Assembly (NCBI GenBank): GCA_905160935.1
Contig: CAJHZI010000058.1
Coordinates: 185,001-249,000, forward strand
Direction: 5' to 3'
Origin: Enchytraeus crypticus
Taxonomy: Eukaryota; Annelida; Clitellata; Enchytraeida; Enchytraeidae
DNA length: 64,000 nt
Below, piece after piece: positions 44,671 through 54,350 of this stretch. Under the pieces are notes generated by a model, which did no database searches, was not told where the DNA came from, and saw nothing but the letters and a program-made list of their open reading frames with translations. The translations under genes were made by a program, and so were the position numbers. Positions within the stretch are counted from its first letter, which is position 1. The number at the start of each line of letters is the position of its first letter.

Positions 44671-45014
44671 GGCGTTAAATAAATTTCGCTCGCGCGAATC
44701 CATAAAGCGAAACGAGTTGGAGGAAGGTGAAATCTTAGAGTCTATTCAAGCAAGCTCGAGACATAGAGCAAAGAAACGACTACGCATAGTAAAGGAAAGC
44801 CCGCATCTCGCATGGAACGAACGCGGCGAATTGAATATATAATCAGTCGCCCATATTCGGATCTAGCATCGTCGAGCTATTTAACGATATTCTAAGTCAG
44901 AAAAAAGTAGAGCGGCCGCTTGGGTGGTTAGAATTTTCTAGGGGATTGGCCCAATCGACGGAAATCAACAAAGAACTCGTCTCCAACTACGCGAGTTGGA
45001 AAGTTATAAGTTGA
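44671..45014 (+). pseudogene. Polinton conserved small protein, frameshifted
   Basis: ATG at 44671 opens MALNKFRSRESIKRNELEEG, a charged region, and SPHLAWNERGELNI before TAA (44840-44842). From 44844, in another frame, SSIVELFNDILSQKK and PLGWLEFSRGLAQS continue to TGA at 45012-45014. The two halves together resemble one protein commonly seen in Polintons, with a frameshift at about 44840. Function unknown. Confidence 0.6.
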
Positions 45015-45127
45015 AGAAAACAGCCTTTACCAACAGTTGTGACTCCAGCTCCGTCGGAGAGAAGGTCGAGAAATATTGAAAGAACGAGCAAGCACAGATC
45101 TGCGAGAAGACAAGTACGTACAAGAAG

Positions 45128-46174
45128 TTGGGAAGAATATTAGCAATGGAAATCGCGTACTATACTCCCAAAGCTGCCGGGAGTTTTACTTCTGTCAAAA
45201 ACTTGGCGAAATATTCTTCAAGTGCTTTGAAAGAGGCACGCGAGTTTCTCGAAGGACAGGATGCGTACACCTTGCACAAACCGATTGATCGCAAGTTTCC
45301 TCGGCGTAAAACAATTTCTCTCGCAATTGATCGAATTTTTCAGTTAGATTTGGCAGATTTAACCAGCATTTCGCGTCACAACGACAACTACAAATTTATC
45401 TTGACTTGTATAGACTGTTACAGCCGCTATGCATTTGCCGCAGCGGTTAAAAATAGGACTGCGCCCGAAGTAAAGTCTGCCTTCGAAAAGATTTTACTGG
45501 AAAGTGACAGATGTCCTACCTACGTGCAAACGGACAAAGGGAGAGAATTTCTCAACGCTATATATCTCTCCTTTCTGAAGCAGCGTTCTATAGTACATTA
45601 TACTAGCGAAAATGATGAAAATGATGACATTCAATGCGCTCTAGTGGAACGATTTAATAGAACGTTGAAAAGTAACATGTGGAAGTATTTTACTCGTGCA
45701 AAATCTCTAGGTTTCATCGAAGTACTTCCCAAACTCGTACAGTCATATAACGAAACTTATCACACGAGTATAAAAATGGCTCCCAACGAGATAGATAATC
45801 ATTATCAGAGCGACACTGAAGAAAGAAGGACGAGTAAGGAGTGGAAATTTTATGTCGGAGACACAGTTCGCATAAGTAGACGCTTAGAAGCGTTTCGAAA
45901 GGGATACGAAGGTGGATGGTCAAAAGAAGTTTTCGCAGTTCGATTCCACTATCCGACAGAGACACCTACTTATGCACTCAAAGACCACTCTGGAGAAGAA
46001 ATCAAGGGAAAATTTTATGCTGAAGAGCTGCAAAGAGTTCAAAAAGATTCGTCATTATTTGAAGTTGAAAGAATTTTAAGAACAAAAACGAGAAAGGGAA
46101 AGAAACAATACTTTGTTCGTTGGGTTGGATACGATTCTAAACACGACACTTGGGTAGATGAACTCCTAATGTGA
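45128..46174 (+). CDS. Polinton integrase with chromodomain, intact frame
   Basis: 348 codons, open from 45128; the second Met at 45146 (MEIAYYTPKAAGSF) is the likelier start by comparison with the family. Catalytic core: Asp in FQLDLADL (45347), Asp in VQTDKGREF (45533) and Glu in ALVERFNRT (45647). There are 37 residues between the last two, slightly long because of an aatgatgaa duplication (ENDENDD). An SH3-like part (GDTVRISRRLEAFRKGY) follows, then a C-terminal chromodomain (FEVERILRTKTRKGK...FVRWVGYDSKHDTWVDE). It would insert the element and make the 6-bp target duplication; the chromodomain may guide it to modified histones. The only large gene of this Polinton with no break. Confidence 0.92.
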   Translation: MGRILAMEIAYYTPKAAGSFTSVKNLAKYSSSALKEAREFLEGQDAYTLHKPIDRKFPRRKTISLAIDRIFQLDLADLTSISRHNDNYKFILTCIDCYSRYAFAAAVKNRTAPEVKSAFEKILLESDRCPTYVQTDKGREFLNAIYLSFLKQRSIVHYTSENDENDDIQCALVERFNRTLKSNMWKYFTRAKSLGFIEVLPKLVQSYNETYHTSIKMAPNEIDNHYQSDTEERRTSKEWKFYVGDTVRISRRLEAFRKGYEGGWSKEVFAVRFHYPTETPTYALKDHSGEEIKGKFYAEELQRVQKDSSLFEVERILRTKTRKGKKQYFVRWVGYDSKHDTWVDELLM

Positions 46175-46449
46175 TGAGCGATACTGGTAGCAGCAGATGG
46201 ACTTTGTGCCGACAAGAAGTTCCAAGTCGCGAAGTTATATTTTTTGCACAGATCGGCATATTGTACATCATAATTTGTGTTTCGCTCGCAAACTTATCGT
46301 TGGGAGTTGGCAATCAAGCTCTGTGGTCATCCCTTTTGGGCGCGTATTTGGAATATTTGCTACCTGCTCCGAAAGTTGGAAAGAAGCGCGATGTCTCATT
46401 TTTACCTAACGTTACCGAGCAACAGCTCGATGAGGTATTATCCAGATAA
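46174..46449 (+). CDS. Conserved Polinton membrane protein
   Basis: 91 codons; ATG at 46174 overlaps the integrase stop. One clear membrane segment, IFFAQIGILYIIICVSLANL, is followed by SLGVGNQALWSSLLGAYLEY and LLPAPKVGKK. The LSLG...LW..LLG..L.YLLP.P pattern is found in small proteins of many Polintons. A role in envelope or membrane interaction is only a guess. Its last 59 bases overlap the penton gene in another frame. Intact. Confidence 0.7.
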   Translation: MSDTGSSRWTLCRQEVPSREVIFFAQIGILYIIICVSLANLSLGVGNQALWSSLLGAYLEYLLPAPKVGKKRDVSFLPNVTEQQLDEVLSR

Positions 46450-47239
46450 TACCCTTACGAAGTATACTACAAAGCCACACAATGAAATAAGTCTGCAGGG
46501 AGATTGGAAAGTTGGGTTATCGGAAATAATATTGCCTAAGACGTAGTTTAACGTTGGAAAATTTCAGCGAATTAGCTTTCTATGCACTAGTGGCGATACA
46601 CCCGAGAGAAACGGTGAGGAAGAAGTCGAGGATGCACAAAAAATATTGATTATTGATATTCCAATAGATGTGGGATACTATGCTGCTGTGAGCGCTCTTG
46701 TTAACGAAATAAACTCGTCCTTTGCCAACTTGTCGCCTGGGAAGATACGCAAACGGATCTGGAGAGAAGGATTTCCTAAATTTCTGTATAATCCAAATAA
46801 TTACAAGTCATATCTTAGAGTCACAGCACACACGACAGTGTCCATCGGCGGTGAACTATGCGATATATTGGGTTTCGATAGACATAATATGCCGCTAACA
46901 AATTTGAGCAACGATTCTACAGAATTTCGCTCTGACAGAATATGTGACGTAAATGCTGGCCGCCACACGCTATACTTCTACTGCGACGTATTGGAGAACG
47001 TCCCCGTAGGTGATACGATGGCGCCGCTACTGCGTACTATAGACGTAGATGGCACATACGGATCTTCGATACATAGAGATTTTGTTAAGCCGCGATATGC
47101 ACCTTTGCAAAAGCAGACCTTTGATTCGCTGAAGATAGATATAAGGGATGGATTGGGACGTAGGGTGCCATTCGAGAGCGGAACGTTGACCGTTACACTT
47201 CACTTTAGACGCGCTATTTCATCATATCTACTAACATGA
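46391..47239 (+). pseudogene. Polinton penton-like minor capsid protein, one nonsense codon
   Basis: The ATG at 46391 opens MSHFYLTLPSNSS, then NTLTKYTTKPHNEISLQGDW and VGLSEIILPKT, the usual start of the Polinton minor capsid (single jelly-roll) protein. TAG at 46544-46546 stops it. The same frame then stays open to TGA at 47237-47239 (e.g. IPIDVGYYAAVSALVNEI, GFDRHNMPLTNLSN, YFYCDVLENVPVGDTMAPLL). 282 codons in all with one stop, so decay is slight. It forms capsid vertices in the family model. It overlaps the upstream membrane protein by 59 bases and the next gene by 4. Confidence 0.88.
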
Positions 47240-47628
47240 GGAAGAAGTTTTGTTGCGATTCTTCGAGGGATATGTACGAATAGTACTATTTCAATCAGAG
47301 CGGGAATGGAATGCCAGTGTTTACTGGTGCTACTGGACAGAGAGGACATGGTTTGGGTAGTATTCTGAGTGGATTGTTTAGATCGGCATTTCCACTGATT
47401 AAACGATGTCTGGCAGCATTTGGTATACATGCACTCAAGACAGGTCTTGAGATTGCAAACGACGCAGCGAGAGGTGAGTCTCTAAAAGAATCGAGCAAAA
47501 GACGAGTGCCTGATGGTATAAAACGCTTCGTAACATCAGAAAATTTCATTAATCAGTCTGGAAGCGGAAGAAGACGGACCAAGAAAAGGCGAATTACTAA
47601 AAAGAAACACAACGACATATTTACATAA
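47236..47628 (+). pseudogene. Polinton small basic virion-like protein, one nonsense codon
   Basis: The ATG at 47236 overlaps the penton stop (ATGA). TAG at codon 16 (47281-47283), then the frame is open from 47311 (MPVFTGATGQRGHGLGSILS) to TAA at 47626. It has a Gly-rich/hydrophobic N-terminal half (GLGSILSGLFRSAFPLIKRC) and a very basic C-terminus (RRRTKKRRITKKK). Similar proteins with a QRGHGLG..L.GLFR signature lie between minor and major capsid genes in Polintons and have been compared with adenovirus core or membrane-lytic proteins; that link is inference. Confidence 0.7.
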
Positions 47629-48953
47629 TGGCGTTCGTACATCCACAAAGCTGCGAATGTGTTAAGTCGGAACTTGATATATTCTCCGTTCCACCTACAC
47701 AAACTAGTATAGAGATTGGAAGTTATGTCGAATATAATCCTATTAGCAGCATCAGCGAAAGAACTACCATAGAGTTTGTCATTAGCGGTAGCGGACAAGT
47801 CTACATCGACTTGGCAAACACTCGGTGTACGCTGTACGTCAAGTTGGATGTGCGCAGAGGTAATAATGCTGCGATCATCAGCACCAGTCAAGTTGGTCCA
47901 GTTAATCTGCTGCTACATTCCCTATTTGCTGAAGTGGATATACACTTAAACGACGTGCTAATTACCTCAACCAATATTACTTATGCCTATCGTGCATATC
48001 TCGAAACGCTGTTGAGCTATGGAGATGAATCTAAATCTACCCAACGTAGCGCTGCACTCTTCACAAGGATGATGCGGGAAAAATGGACGATGATAACCCA
48101 CTGGAAGGTGCAACCAATTCTGGACTTAAAAAAGAGATATGCATACATAAGCGAAGGAAAATCTGTCGACTTGCTCGGTCGCATTCATGCTGAGCTGTTT
48201 ATTAGCAGAAATATATTCCTAACGATGTAACCATTCGCATCAGACTCGTCCGCAACAAGAACAACTTCTGTCTGATGTCTGGTACTCCCGACGAAAATTA
48301 CGAAGATACGCATTCAAGATTGCAAAATCTACGCTAGAAAAGTCAAGCTGAGCCCCTCGGTCTTTGTCGCTCACGCCAAAGCCCTTGAACATAGATATGC
48401 AAAATATCCTCTGCGACGTGTTGTCTGCAAAACCTTTACGGTGCCTACTGGAAATTTAGACTTTAGCCAAGAAAACCTGTTTTCTTGACAACTTCCCACT
48501 CGTCTCGTCATCGGCTGAGTAGACAACGACGCCTACAACGGAAACTACGGAAAGAATCCGTTTAACTTTAAACATTACAACCTGTCGCAACTAAAAGTAT
48601 ATCTGGATGGACAGCAGCAGAGCATCACACCGCTGGAGCCAAACTTTGCCAATAATCAGTATATAAATGCCTACAAGACTCTATTTACTGCCACTGAAAA
48701 ACAGTTTAGCAACGAAGGCAATTAGATTCACAGAGAAGACTACGATAAGGGCCACACTCTCTACGCTTACGATCTAACACCTGATCTTGGTGAAGACGAT
48801 CACTTTAATCTCATCAAAGAGGGGAATGTGAGAGTCGATATGAAATTTAGCGTGGCGCTACCAAACACCATCAACGTGACTGTCTACGCTGAATTTGAAA
48901 ACGTGCTCGAGATTGATAGCTCACGCAACGTGATATTCGACTACAGTAACTGA
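47628..48953 (+). pseudogene. Polinton major capsid protein, broken
   Basis: Starts at the base where the upstream stop ends (TAATG). The first 200 codons are open: MAFVHPQSCECVKSELDIFS, SSISERTTIEFVISGSG, HSLFAEVDIHLNDVLIT, ITYAYRAYLETLLSYG, all typical of the double jelly-roll MCP. Shifts follow near 48230, 48340 and 48480, and TAG at 48723-48725; later pieces (NPFNFKHYNLSQLKVYLDG, GHTLYAYDLTPDLGEDDHF) run to TGA at 48951-48953. About 440 residues, usual for the family. It would form the capsid shell. Five bases separate it from the protease. Confidence 0.88.
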
Positions 48954-48957
48954 AAAC

Positions 48958-49401
48958 ATGAACACTAGAGATATTCTACGACCTCTGTTGAGAAGATGTC
49001 GGGGAATATTGATGGGAATATTTGCTGCCGATAGACTACCTCGTCGCATACCTGCGAGGAGGCCCTTGCTGCTAGTTTGCAACACCGATCCGCATAACAG
49101 ATCCGGCGAGCACTGGATAGCTATGTGTCTTAATAGTGATGGAACTGGAGAATATTTTGATTCATTTGGAGAGCCGCCTCGTCCAATTTTTCGTATTTTT
49201 TTGGAATTGCATTGTAGTAATTATGCGTTCAACGAACAATAATTGCAGAGTGTGCTCAGCAGATTCTGCGGACATTATTGCGTATTTTATTGCTTGTTTA
49301 AAAAACTCGATTATAGTTTGAAGTCTATTGTAAATTGCTTTACGAATGACACTATGTTAAACGATACTATCGTACATAAATTTGTTTTCGAGAATCTATA
49401 A
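48958..49401 (+). pseudogene. Adenain-like cysteine protease, one nonsense codon
   Basis: ATG at 48958. Readable: PLLLVCNTDPHNRSGEHWIA with the catalytic His, then YFDSFGEPP with an acidic residue in the triad position, the NEQ region, a TAA at 49240-49242, then the same frame with FCGHYCVFYCL carrying the catalytic Cys, ending TAA 49399-49401. About 147 codons, somewhat short for the family. The enzyme matures capsid proteins in adenovirus and, by inference, in Polintons. The stop separates the His from the Cys, so this copy is inactive. The stop overlaps an AATAAA (49400-49405). Confidence 0.88.
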
Positions 49402-49439
49402 TAAACGAAACACAGAATCATATTTGTTGTTCTTTTATT
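49400..49439. terminator. Convergent polyadenylation signals
   Basis: AATAAA at 49400-49405 on + (overlapping the protease stop), and tttatt at 49434-49439, i.e. AATAAA for the - strand PC4-like gene. The two signals lie 28 bp apart. Confidence 0.65.
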
Positions 49440-49476
49440 CAATAATATTTCAAATGTCAAATTAAAGAATTAAAGT

Positions 49477-49836
49477 CTAAGAATAAACACTGATTGCTCC
49501 GAAAGGGTAGCATTCAATACAGGAAAACGCTGCCATTTGATTATTGTTCGAAGTATTAAATCCGCACGGTTTGGCATTAGCCAATTCGGCATATTGTGCT
49601 CTGATGGTCTTGAGATGCTCCATTAGACGTCTCCATTCGGTCGGTCGAAGCGAGATTCCCTTCTTGGTAGGTACAGGATGCATTTTGTCCTCAGGCACAA
49701 AGTATATGCGTAGATTAACTGCGTAGCACCCCGAGCTGACGACACAGTAGATTCCTCCACCGATGTGAATCTTGTACTCGAACTCTTGTGGCTTCTTTAG
49801 AGCCTCCAGCTTTTCACTAACTTCATCCGATATCAT
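49477..49836 (-). CDS. PC4-like single-strand-DNA-binding protein, Polinton cargo or core gene
   Basis: 119 open codons on -. A short N-terminal helix (MISDEVSEKLEALKKPQEFE) leads into a PC4/Sub1-type fold: YKIHIGGGIYCVVSS, VNLRIYFVPEDKMHPVP, TKKGISLRPTEWRRLMEHLK. The KKGISL.P.eW..L pattern is the signature of the PC4 C-terminal domain, which dimerises on single-stranded DNA. A divergent Cys-containing tail (CIECYPFGAIS) follows. It ends 76 bp from the protease stop, facing it, which places it in the Polinton as a candidate replication SSB. Intact. A solo host gene is a less likely alternative. Confidence 0.78.
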   Translation of the reverse strand: MISDEVSEKLEALKKPQEFEYKIHIGGGIYCVVSSGCYAVNLRIYFVPEDKMHPVPTKKGISLRPTEWRRLMEHLKTIRAQYAELANAKPCGFNTSNNNQMAAFSCIECYPFGAISVYS

Positions 49837-51454
49837 CGATAGGATGGCGAAACGCGAAGGAGTTAGAGCTACTCCGACGCTAGTATTAATTATTATAGAT
49901 ATAATTTACTCTATAATCATGCACTTACGCTATTGGTTAGGCAGTGGTCAAAGCTGCAGAGTAACTGAATCTGATTGGTCAGTTACCAAATGACTAAGCG
50001 TCACCCGTGGGAGAATACTGGAGATTCGTGTAAGAGTGAATTATTCATATTGTGGCGTCCGAACGGGCAAGTACACACGGGGTAGGCCATGGGCCGAAAC
50101 CGGAGTCGATGCCGGAGTACTGATATTTCAGGGGCTGTGTGTTTAAATCGTATATTTAGTTTTAAATTTTAGTGTTCATACATATTAAATTGTAGTGCTG
50201 TTTTTTATTTACTATTAAGTTATGAGATGCTAATTAGAAATCTGTGCTTTGACTTCGATATCTAAATCAGTTAAGGATTAATCACAGAGATCCTCACAAC
50301 TACTGCAAATCGGAGTCCCATACACCTAGAGAAATACAATCTCTGGTGTACTAGAGCAGGCCAAGGCATTAATTTACAGTCACGGACCGAACAAACGTTC
50401 TATGCTGTGATCCAACGGCGAGTTGCGAGACTAAAGGCAGCATCAGCGACGCGAGTTTTCTTATATTATGTTATTATGGATGGTTTCATATGGATATGGA
50501 TATAGATTTTTCATATGGATCCGTATGGATGATTGCATATCATATGATTATGATTATGCAATCTTTGCAGAAAGCTATTTTTGTGAAGATATTTTTTATG
50601 TCAAAACAAAAGTGATTTTGGGAGCCTCGTCTGCAATTAAAATGGTGTAAATGACCTTAACCTCTCCTTGGTGGTTGATGTTAGATCTTCGCCTTTCAAG
50701 TAGAAGTATTCTCCGGAATATCGTCTTATCCTAGAAAGTATGTTATCTATTTCTGTTGTCTCTTGGTAGAGCATTAAGCAGTTAAAAAAATATAAAACCG
50801 GTTAGTTTTGAATTTTTTCTTTCATACTGTTAAAAAGTTGGGTTTCGTGCCATGTGACTTATGCCGGTTTCCAATCACCTAACCAGTTTCCGGGGATCTT
50901 ACGCTAACGTCCCTTACCGGACTTTTAAAGTTAGGCGGAAGTTTAGGGTATTAGTGTATACTATTTTTCGAACCCTACTGAGGTTTTCTAGTGTAAAAAT
51001 CGTACGACGGGGTCCGGAGAGGAGTGTTAACATCGGAGCCCGAGTGGCCCCTAGGCACTCAATCTCGTTAAGAAATATCCGAAGTTGGTCACTGTTTTAG
51101 TCGTCAGCAAGAACCCTTGAAAGAAAATTTTCGGAAGAGGTGGGGTAGAGTTTCTAATTTGTTGATTTACTGGAGCTGAGACGAGCTAAAGTTTTAGTTC
51201 AAAATCAATGAATTGAAATCCCTGTTCTGCAACTTAAAAAATCTTTTTGCTTTTGCTTTTGCTTCCACTAAATCATTTGGCTCGACTTTTGCTTTTTTCA
51301 TTCATCTTCTATGTCTTGTAGTATTGAACTGAACAGGGCTCATACGATATGTCCCTCTCTATGATTCCTTCGTACGATTTTCAAAAATAATTTCACAGTA
51401 TGTGCAGATTTTCATTGGCTGACTGTGTGCACAATTTTAAGACCCAATTTTAAT
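49837..51454. other. Unassigned DNA right of the Polinton
   Basis: Sequence just beyond the PC4-like start (tactctataatc, tataattt on +) could hold its promoter. Repeats of tatggat occur at about 50475-50535. No Polinton terminal repeat or target duplication was identified. A frame at 50861-51100 is not recognised. Confidence 0.45.
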
Positions 51455-51672
51455 TTTAAGGAGGTGCATAAACTCTTTGCACCTCCTTTCTTTTGCTTAT
51501 CTCTTCTTGTCGATATACTGACTTCCTGGTACAATAAGTCTGACCTCCCTCTTCTCTCATATTCTGCTAAATCATTGCACTTTTCATGCCACCAATGATC
51601 TTTTGCTTTTTCTGTAATTCTTCTAAGCTCATTGTTTAAGCTTCTATATTTCCTTCGGCCATGACTCTAGGC
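51455..51672 (-). pseudogene. LINE family C linker fragment
   Basis: On - this reads RRKYRSLNNELRRITEKAKD followed by HWWHEKCNDLAEYERRGRSD, the basic/acidic linker between endonuclease and reverse transcriptase seen in LINEs whose RT C-terminus resembles 54974-55600. No RT or endonuclease domain is attached. Confidence 0.6.
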
Positions 51673-52631
51673 TTAACAGGTAATAATTTAATGATTGTAT
51701 AATGCAATTATTATATCATCTTAAAATATTATTACATATTTTATATGTAATAATTATCACTTCTTTAAGGAACTAAGCTTCTAGTTATTCATAAACTCTA
51801 TATATTAATCTAAACATAGAATATACCAAAATACATTACAATAACATGTAGGTAGGCGCTATGTTACTTTAAAGTTGTTACGGAAACTTAATCCTTAAAA
51901 AAACTATAAAACAATAAAAGACAAAAGACCTCAAAGACACAAAAAAACTAACAATTAAGAAACACTGCTAAAAAGCATGTTTTTTTCATCACTTTCCTAC
52001 TAAATAACAGAAAGGTACCAAAGGCATGAAATAAAACTTTGTAACCAAAAAATAGTTATGAAACATAATGTAAAGTCTGTAGCCAATTTGACACAACACG
52101 CAGAGTGAAAGATTAAACATAAAAATAAACAGAGTGAAAGATATAACATACACTGTAATAAAAATTGTTAACATGCATAATATAAGCCAAAACTCTTAAG
52201 TTATGCAACTCAGTTTCTCTGGTGATAAGTCATTTGCAAATCATGTGCAGGTTAAAAGAATGTATAATGAAATATAAATAATATTATAAAGTTATAAAAT
52301 CTGTATACATACTATATAACATATATGAAATTATGTACTCTACTCACTTAAGCATATTAACTAAAAGTCATGAGGACTGTTATTTCTTGAATAAACATTA
52401 ACGTTTGAACTAAAATGGTTGGACTTGTTAACATACTAGGCAGTTAGATAAAGTTAAAAAACATCCATCGAGAGTTATGTATTACAGCGTCAAATAATGT
52501 TAGATCATGATTAAGAAACATTTCAATTGTACTATTATGTTTAGGGTAATTAAAAACGGCATAATAAGTATAGTAAAACAAGATCTCTTCCACATAAAGG
52601 CAGTTTTAAAAACTTCCAAGGAGCCACTGAA
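51673..52631. other. Unassigned AT-rich DNA
   Basis: Nothing recognised. Agagtgaaagatat units are duplicated near 52101 and 52131. Confidence 0.5.
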
Positions 52632-52635
52632 GTAA

Positions 52636-54346
52636 CACTAGAAACCCGGAGATTTCATTATACCTAGAAACCCTAAAGCGGGTCAATTGACCAAGCATGT
52701 AGTTCGTTTGAATTATCGGTTATTTTACTCAGGCATTTGATAAGCATTAATAGAAATTCTTAAAGAATGAGGTGCTTAGTGTTATCTATTCTTGTTACTG
52801 TTCTTAGCTACTGTAAAGTTCTAAAATACATATTCAAAACTTTTCTTAATAAAGAAACAAAGGCTTTAAAATTGAATAATACTCAAAGTTACTATTTAAA
52901 ACTACTAACCTAAATAAGATACAAATTGAACAAAAAACCAGTGGGTGAAGTATAATCTATTTGGAATAATTTCAAGATGTACCAGTGGAAGAGGAATTCT
53001 TCTCGTCCTTTCAATTTACCCTATCACTAAATTTAGTCAATAATCCTAACTTAGTTATATTTCTTAACCCTGAATTTTAACAATAAGTCTAACTTCAAAC
53101 ATATATTTTAGAATTTTGGACAATATTGGGGTTATGGTTAGAACTTTGGAACCCTAATTGGAATATCTTCTCAAGATTTTAACAGCAATTCTGTCTAAAA
53201 TGGACATTATAAAATGGGCAACTTTATGACGATTGTTCCTTTCAGTAGTCGGCCATGCCTTATTGAGCAACGCAGCACTTCATCACAACGCCCGAAGTGT
53301 TTGACTGCTCAGCAGGCTGTAGCTAAACTGCAGAACGTGTTGGAGGATGAGAGTGGTAATGAATCGGATGGTTCAGATGCAGCTAGTGATAAATCGAACT
53401 CGGCTATGAACTAGATTATGATATCAGTACGAAGATTCAGAGGTTGCAAACAGCGATAATGATAATAATGTTATTGGTGATGATGACGATGTTGAAGATT
53501 ATGATAATTCTGAAACTCACGAGGCATCTGGTAGTAATTCAGGAAATCCTGGTGATGTGAGGGTTGTTCAAGGGGACTGCAGTGACAACACCACATTTGT
53601 GCACAGCCAAGACGGTACTCTTTGGATCATTATTACAGATCAAACAATTTATGGCAAACTTCAAAAGTAGAATATTTTGAAATCAAAGCCTGGTGTCATG
53701 GCGTACTCACGAGGCATATTAACTCCTCTGGAAGCCTTTCGTAGAATTGTAGACGAGGGTATGATACGCCATATCAAACAATGTACCGTTGAATAAGCTT
53801 GTTTGACAGATGCTACCTGGGATGTAACAGAAATCGAACTCGAAGCATTCCTTGGTCAATGCTTGATCTATGATCTAAAGTCTCTGTGAACATCTGCGAT
53901 ATTTGTGACAGTGAGGGATCCAAGTGATCATGGTAGTTCGTGGAGAACTATATTAGTTTAGCCCTAGGGGTCAATGATGATTGAGAGTAAAAACACTGAA
54001 TTTTTTGATATTTTTTGTGAAATATATTGACACTAATTTAAAAAACATTATTTTGGATTAAGGTCCATTTATGTCAATCGAAACTGTTCCTTATTAGTTC
54101 AGTAGTTTGAAGAAAAGTATCTTGACTAGCAACATTGGGTCAATTGACCCACTTTAGGCATTCTAGGTATACACGGTTTGTGTGATGGAATGAGTGATGA
54201 TTCAATGATAATTTTATATTGTTCATGTAATATGCCTTAAATAAATAAAAGTCACCAAGTTTAATGGTTGTTGGAACTACGATGTAGTCGTAGTGCTGTT
54301 CGAAAGTAGCATTTGGATCAATTGACCCGCGTTAGGGTTTCTAGTG
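52636..54346 (+). mobile_element. piggyBac-like element, decayed
   Basis: Left end CACTAGAAACCC (52636) and right end GGGTTTCTAGTG (54346) form the TIR. TTAA follows on the right (54347-54350) and GTAA precedes on the left (52632-52635), a TTAA site with one change. Just inside each end is an aaccctaa.gcgggtcaattga block in opposite orientation, with the palindromic ggtcaattgacc core; a third occurs at about 54126. The coding region on + is a piggyBac-type N-terminus. Element length (1.7 kb) and missing catalytic core indicate an internal deletion. Confidence 0.82.
53214..53890 (+). pseudogene. piggyBac transposase N-terminal region
   Basis: A first piece at 53214-53414 has LTAQQAVAKLQNVLEDESGN and an acidic stretch. 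Frameshifted continuations are acidic (DDDDVEDYDNSE) and then show MAYSRGILTPLEAFRRIVDE and WDVTEIELEAFLG, matching the DDE_Tnp_1_7 start (S.L.AF...f.deem...i..cT and eElkaFiGl). No catalytic aspartates remain before the right TIR. Stops near 53668 and 53794. Confidence 0.75.
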
Positions 54347-54350
54347 TTAA

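Larger units (their letters stand above)
39577..49836. mobile_element. Polinton/Maverick core, decayed
   Basis: A 10.3-kb block with the gene set that defines Polintons: protein-primed family-B DNA polymerase, A32-like packaging ATPase, retroviral-type integrase with chromodomain, adenain-like protease, major and minor capsid proteins and several small conserved proteins. Order on + is PolB, ATPase, three small genes, integrase, membrane protein, penton, small basic protein, MCP, protease; a PC4-like gene converges from the - strand. Genes are tightly packed with short overlaps, as in a virus. The block is less AT-rich than its flanks. TIRs and the 6-bp duplication were not found, so outer limits are unknown. 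Confidence 0.93.

Noticed and set aside
50861-51100. 79-codon frame right of the Polinton as a further Polinton gene
   Set aside because: No similarity to any known Polinton protein and no conserved pattern.
38000-52600. Polinton terminal inverted repeats
   Set aside because: I compared the sequences flanking 39.6 and 49.8 kb by eye and found no matching inverted stretch; a self-alignment of 35-53 kb would be decisive.
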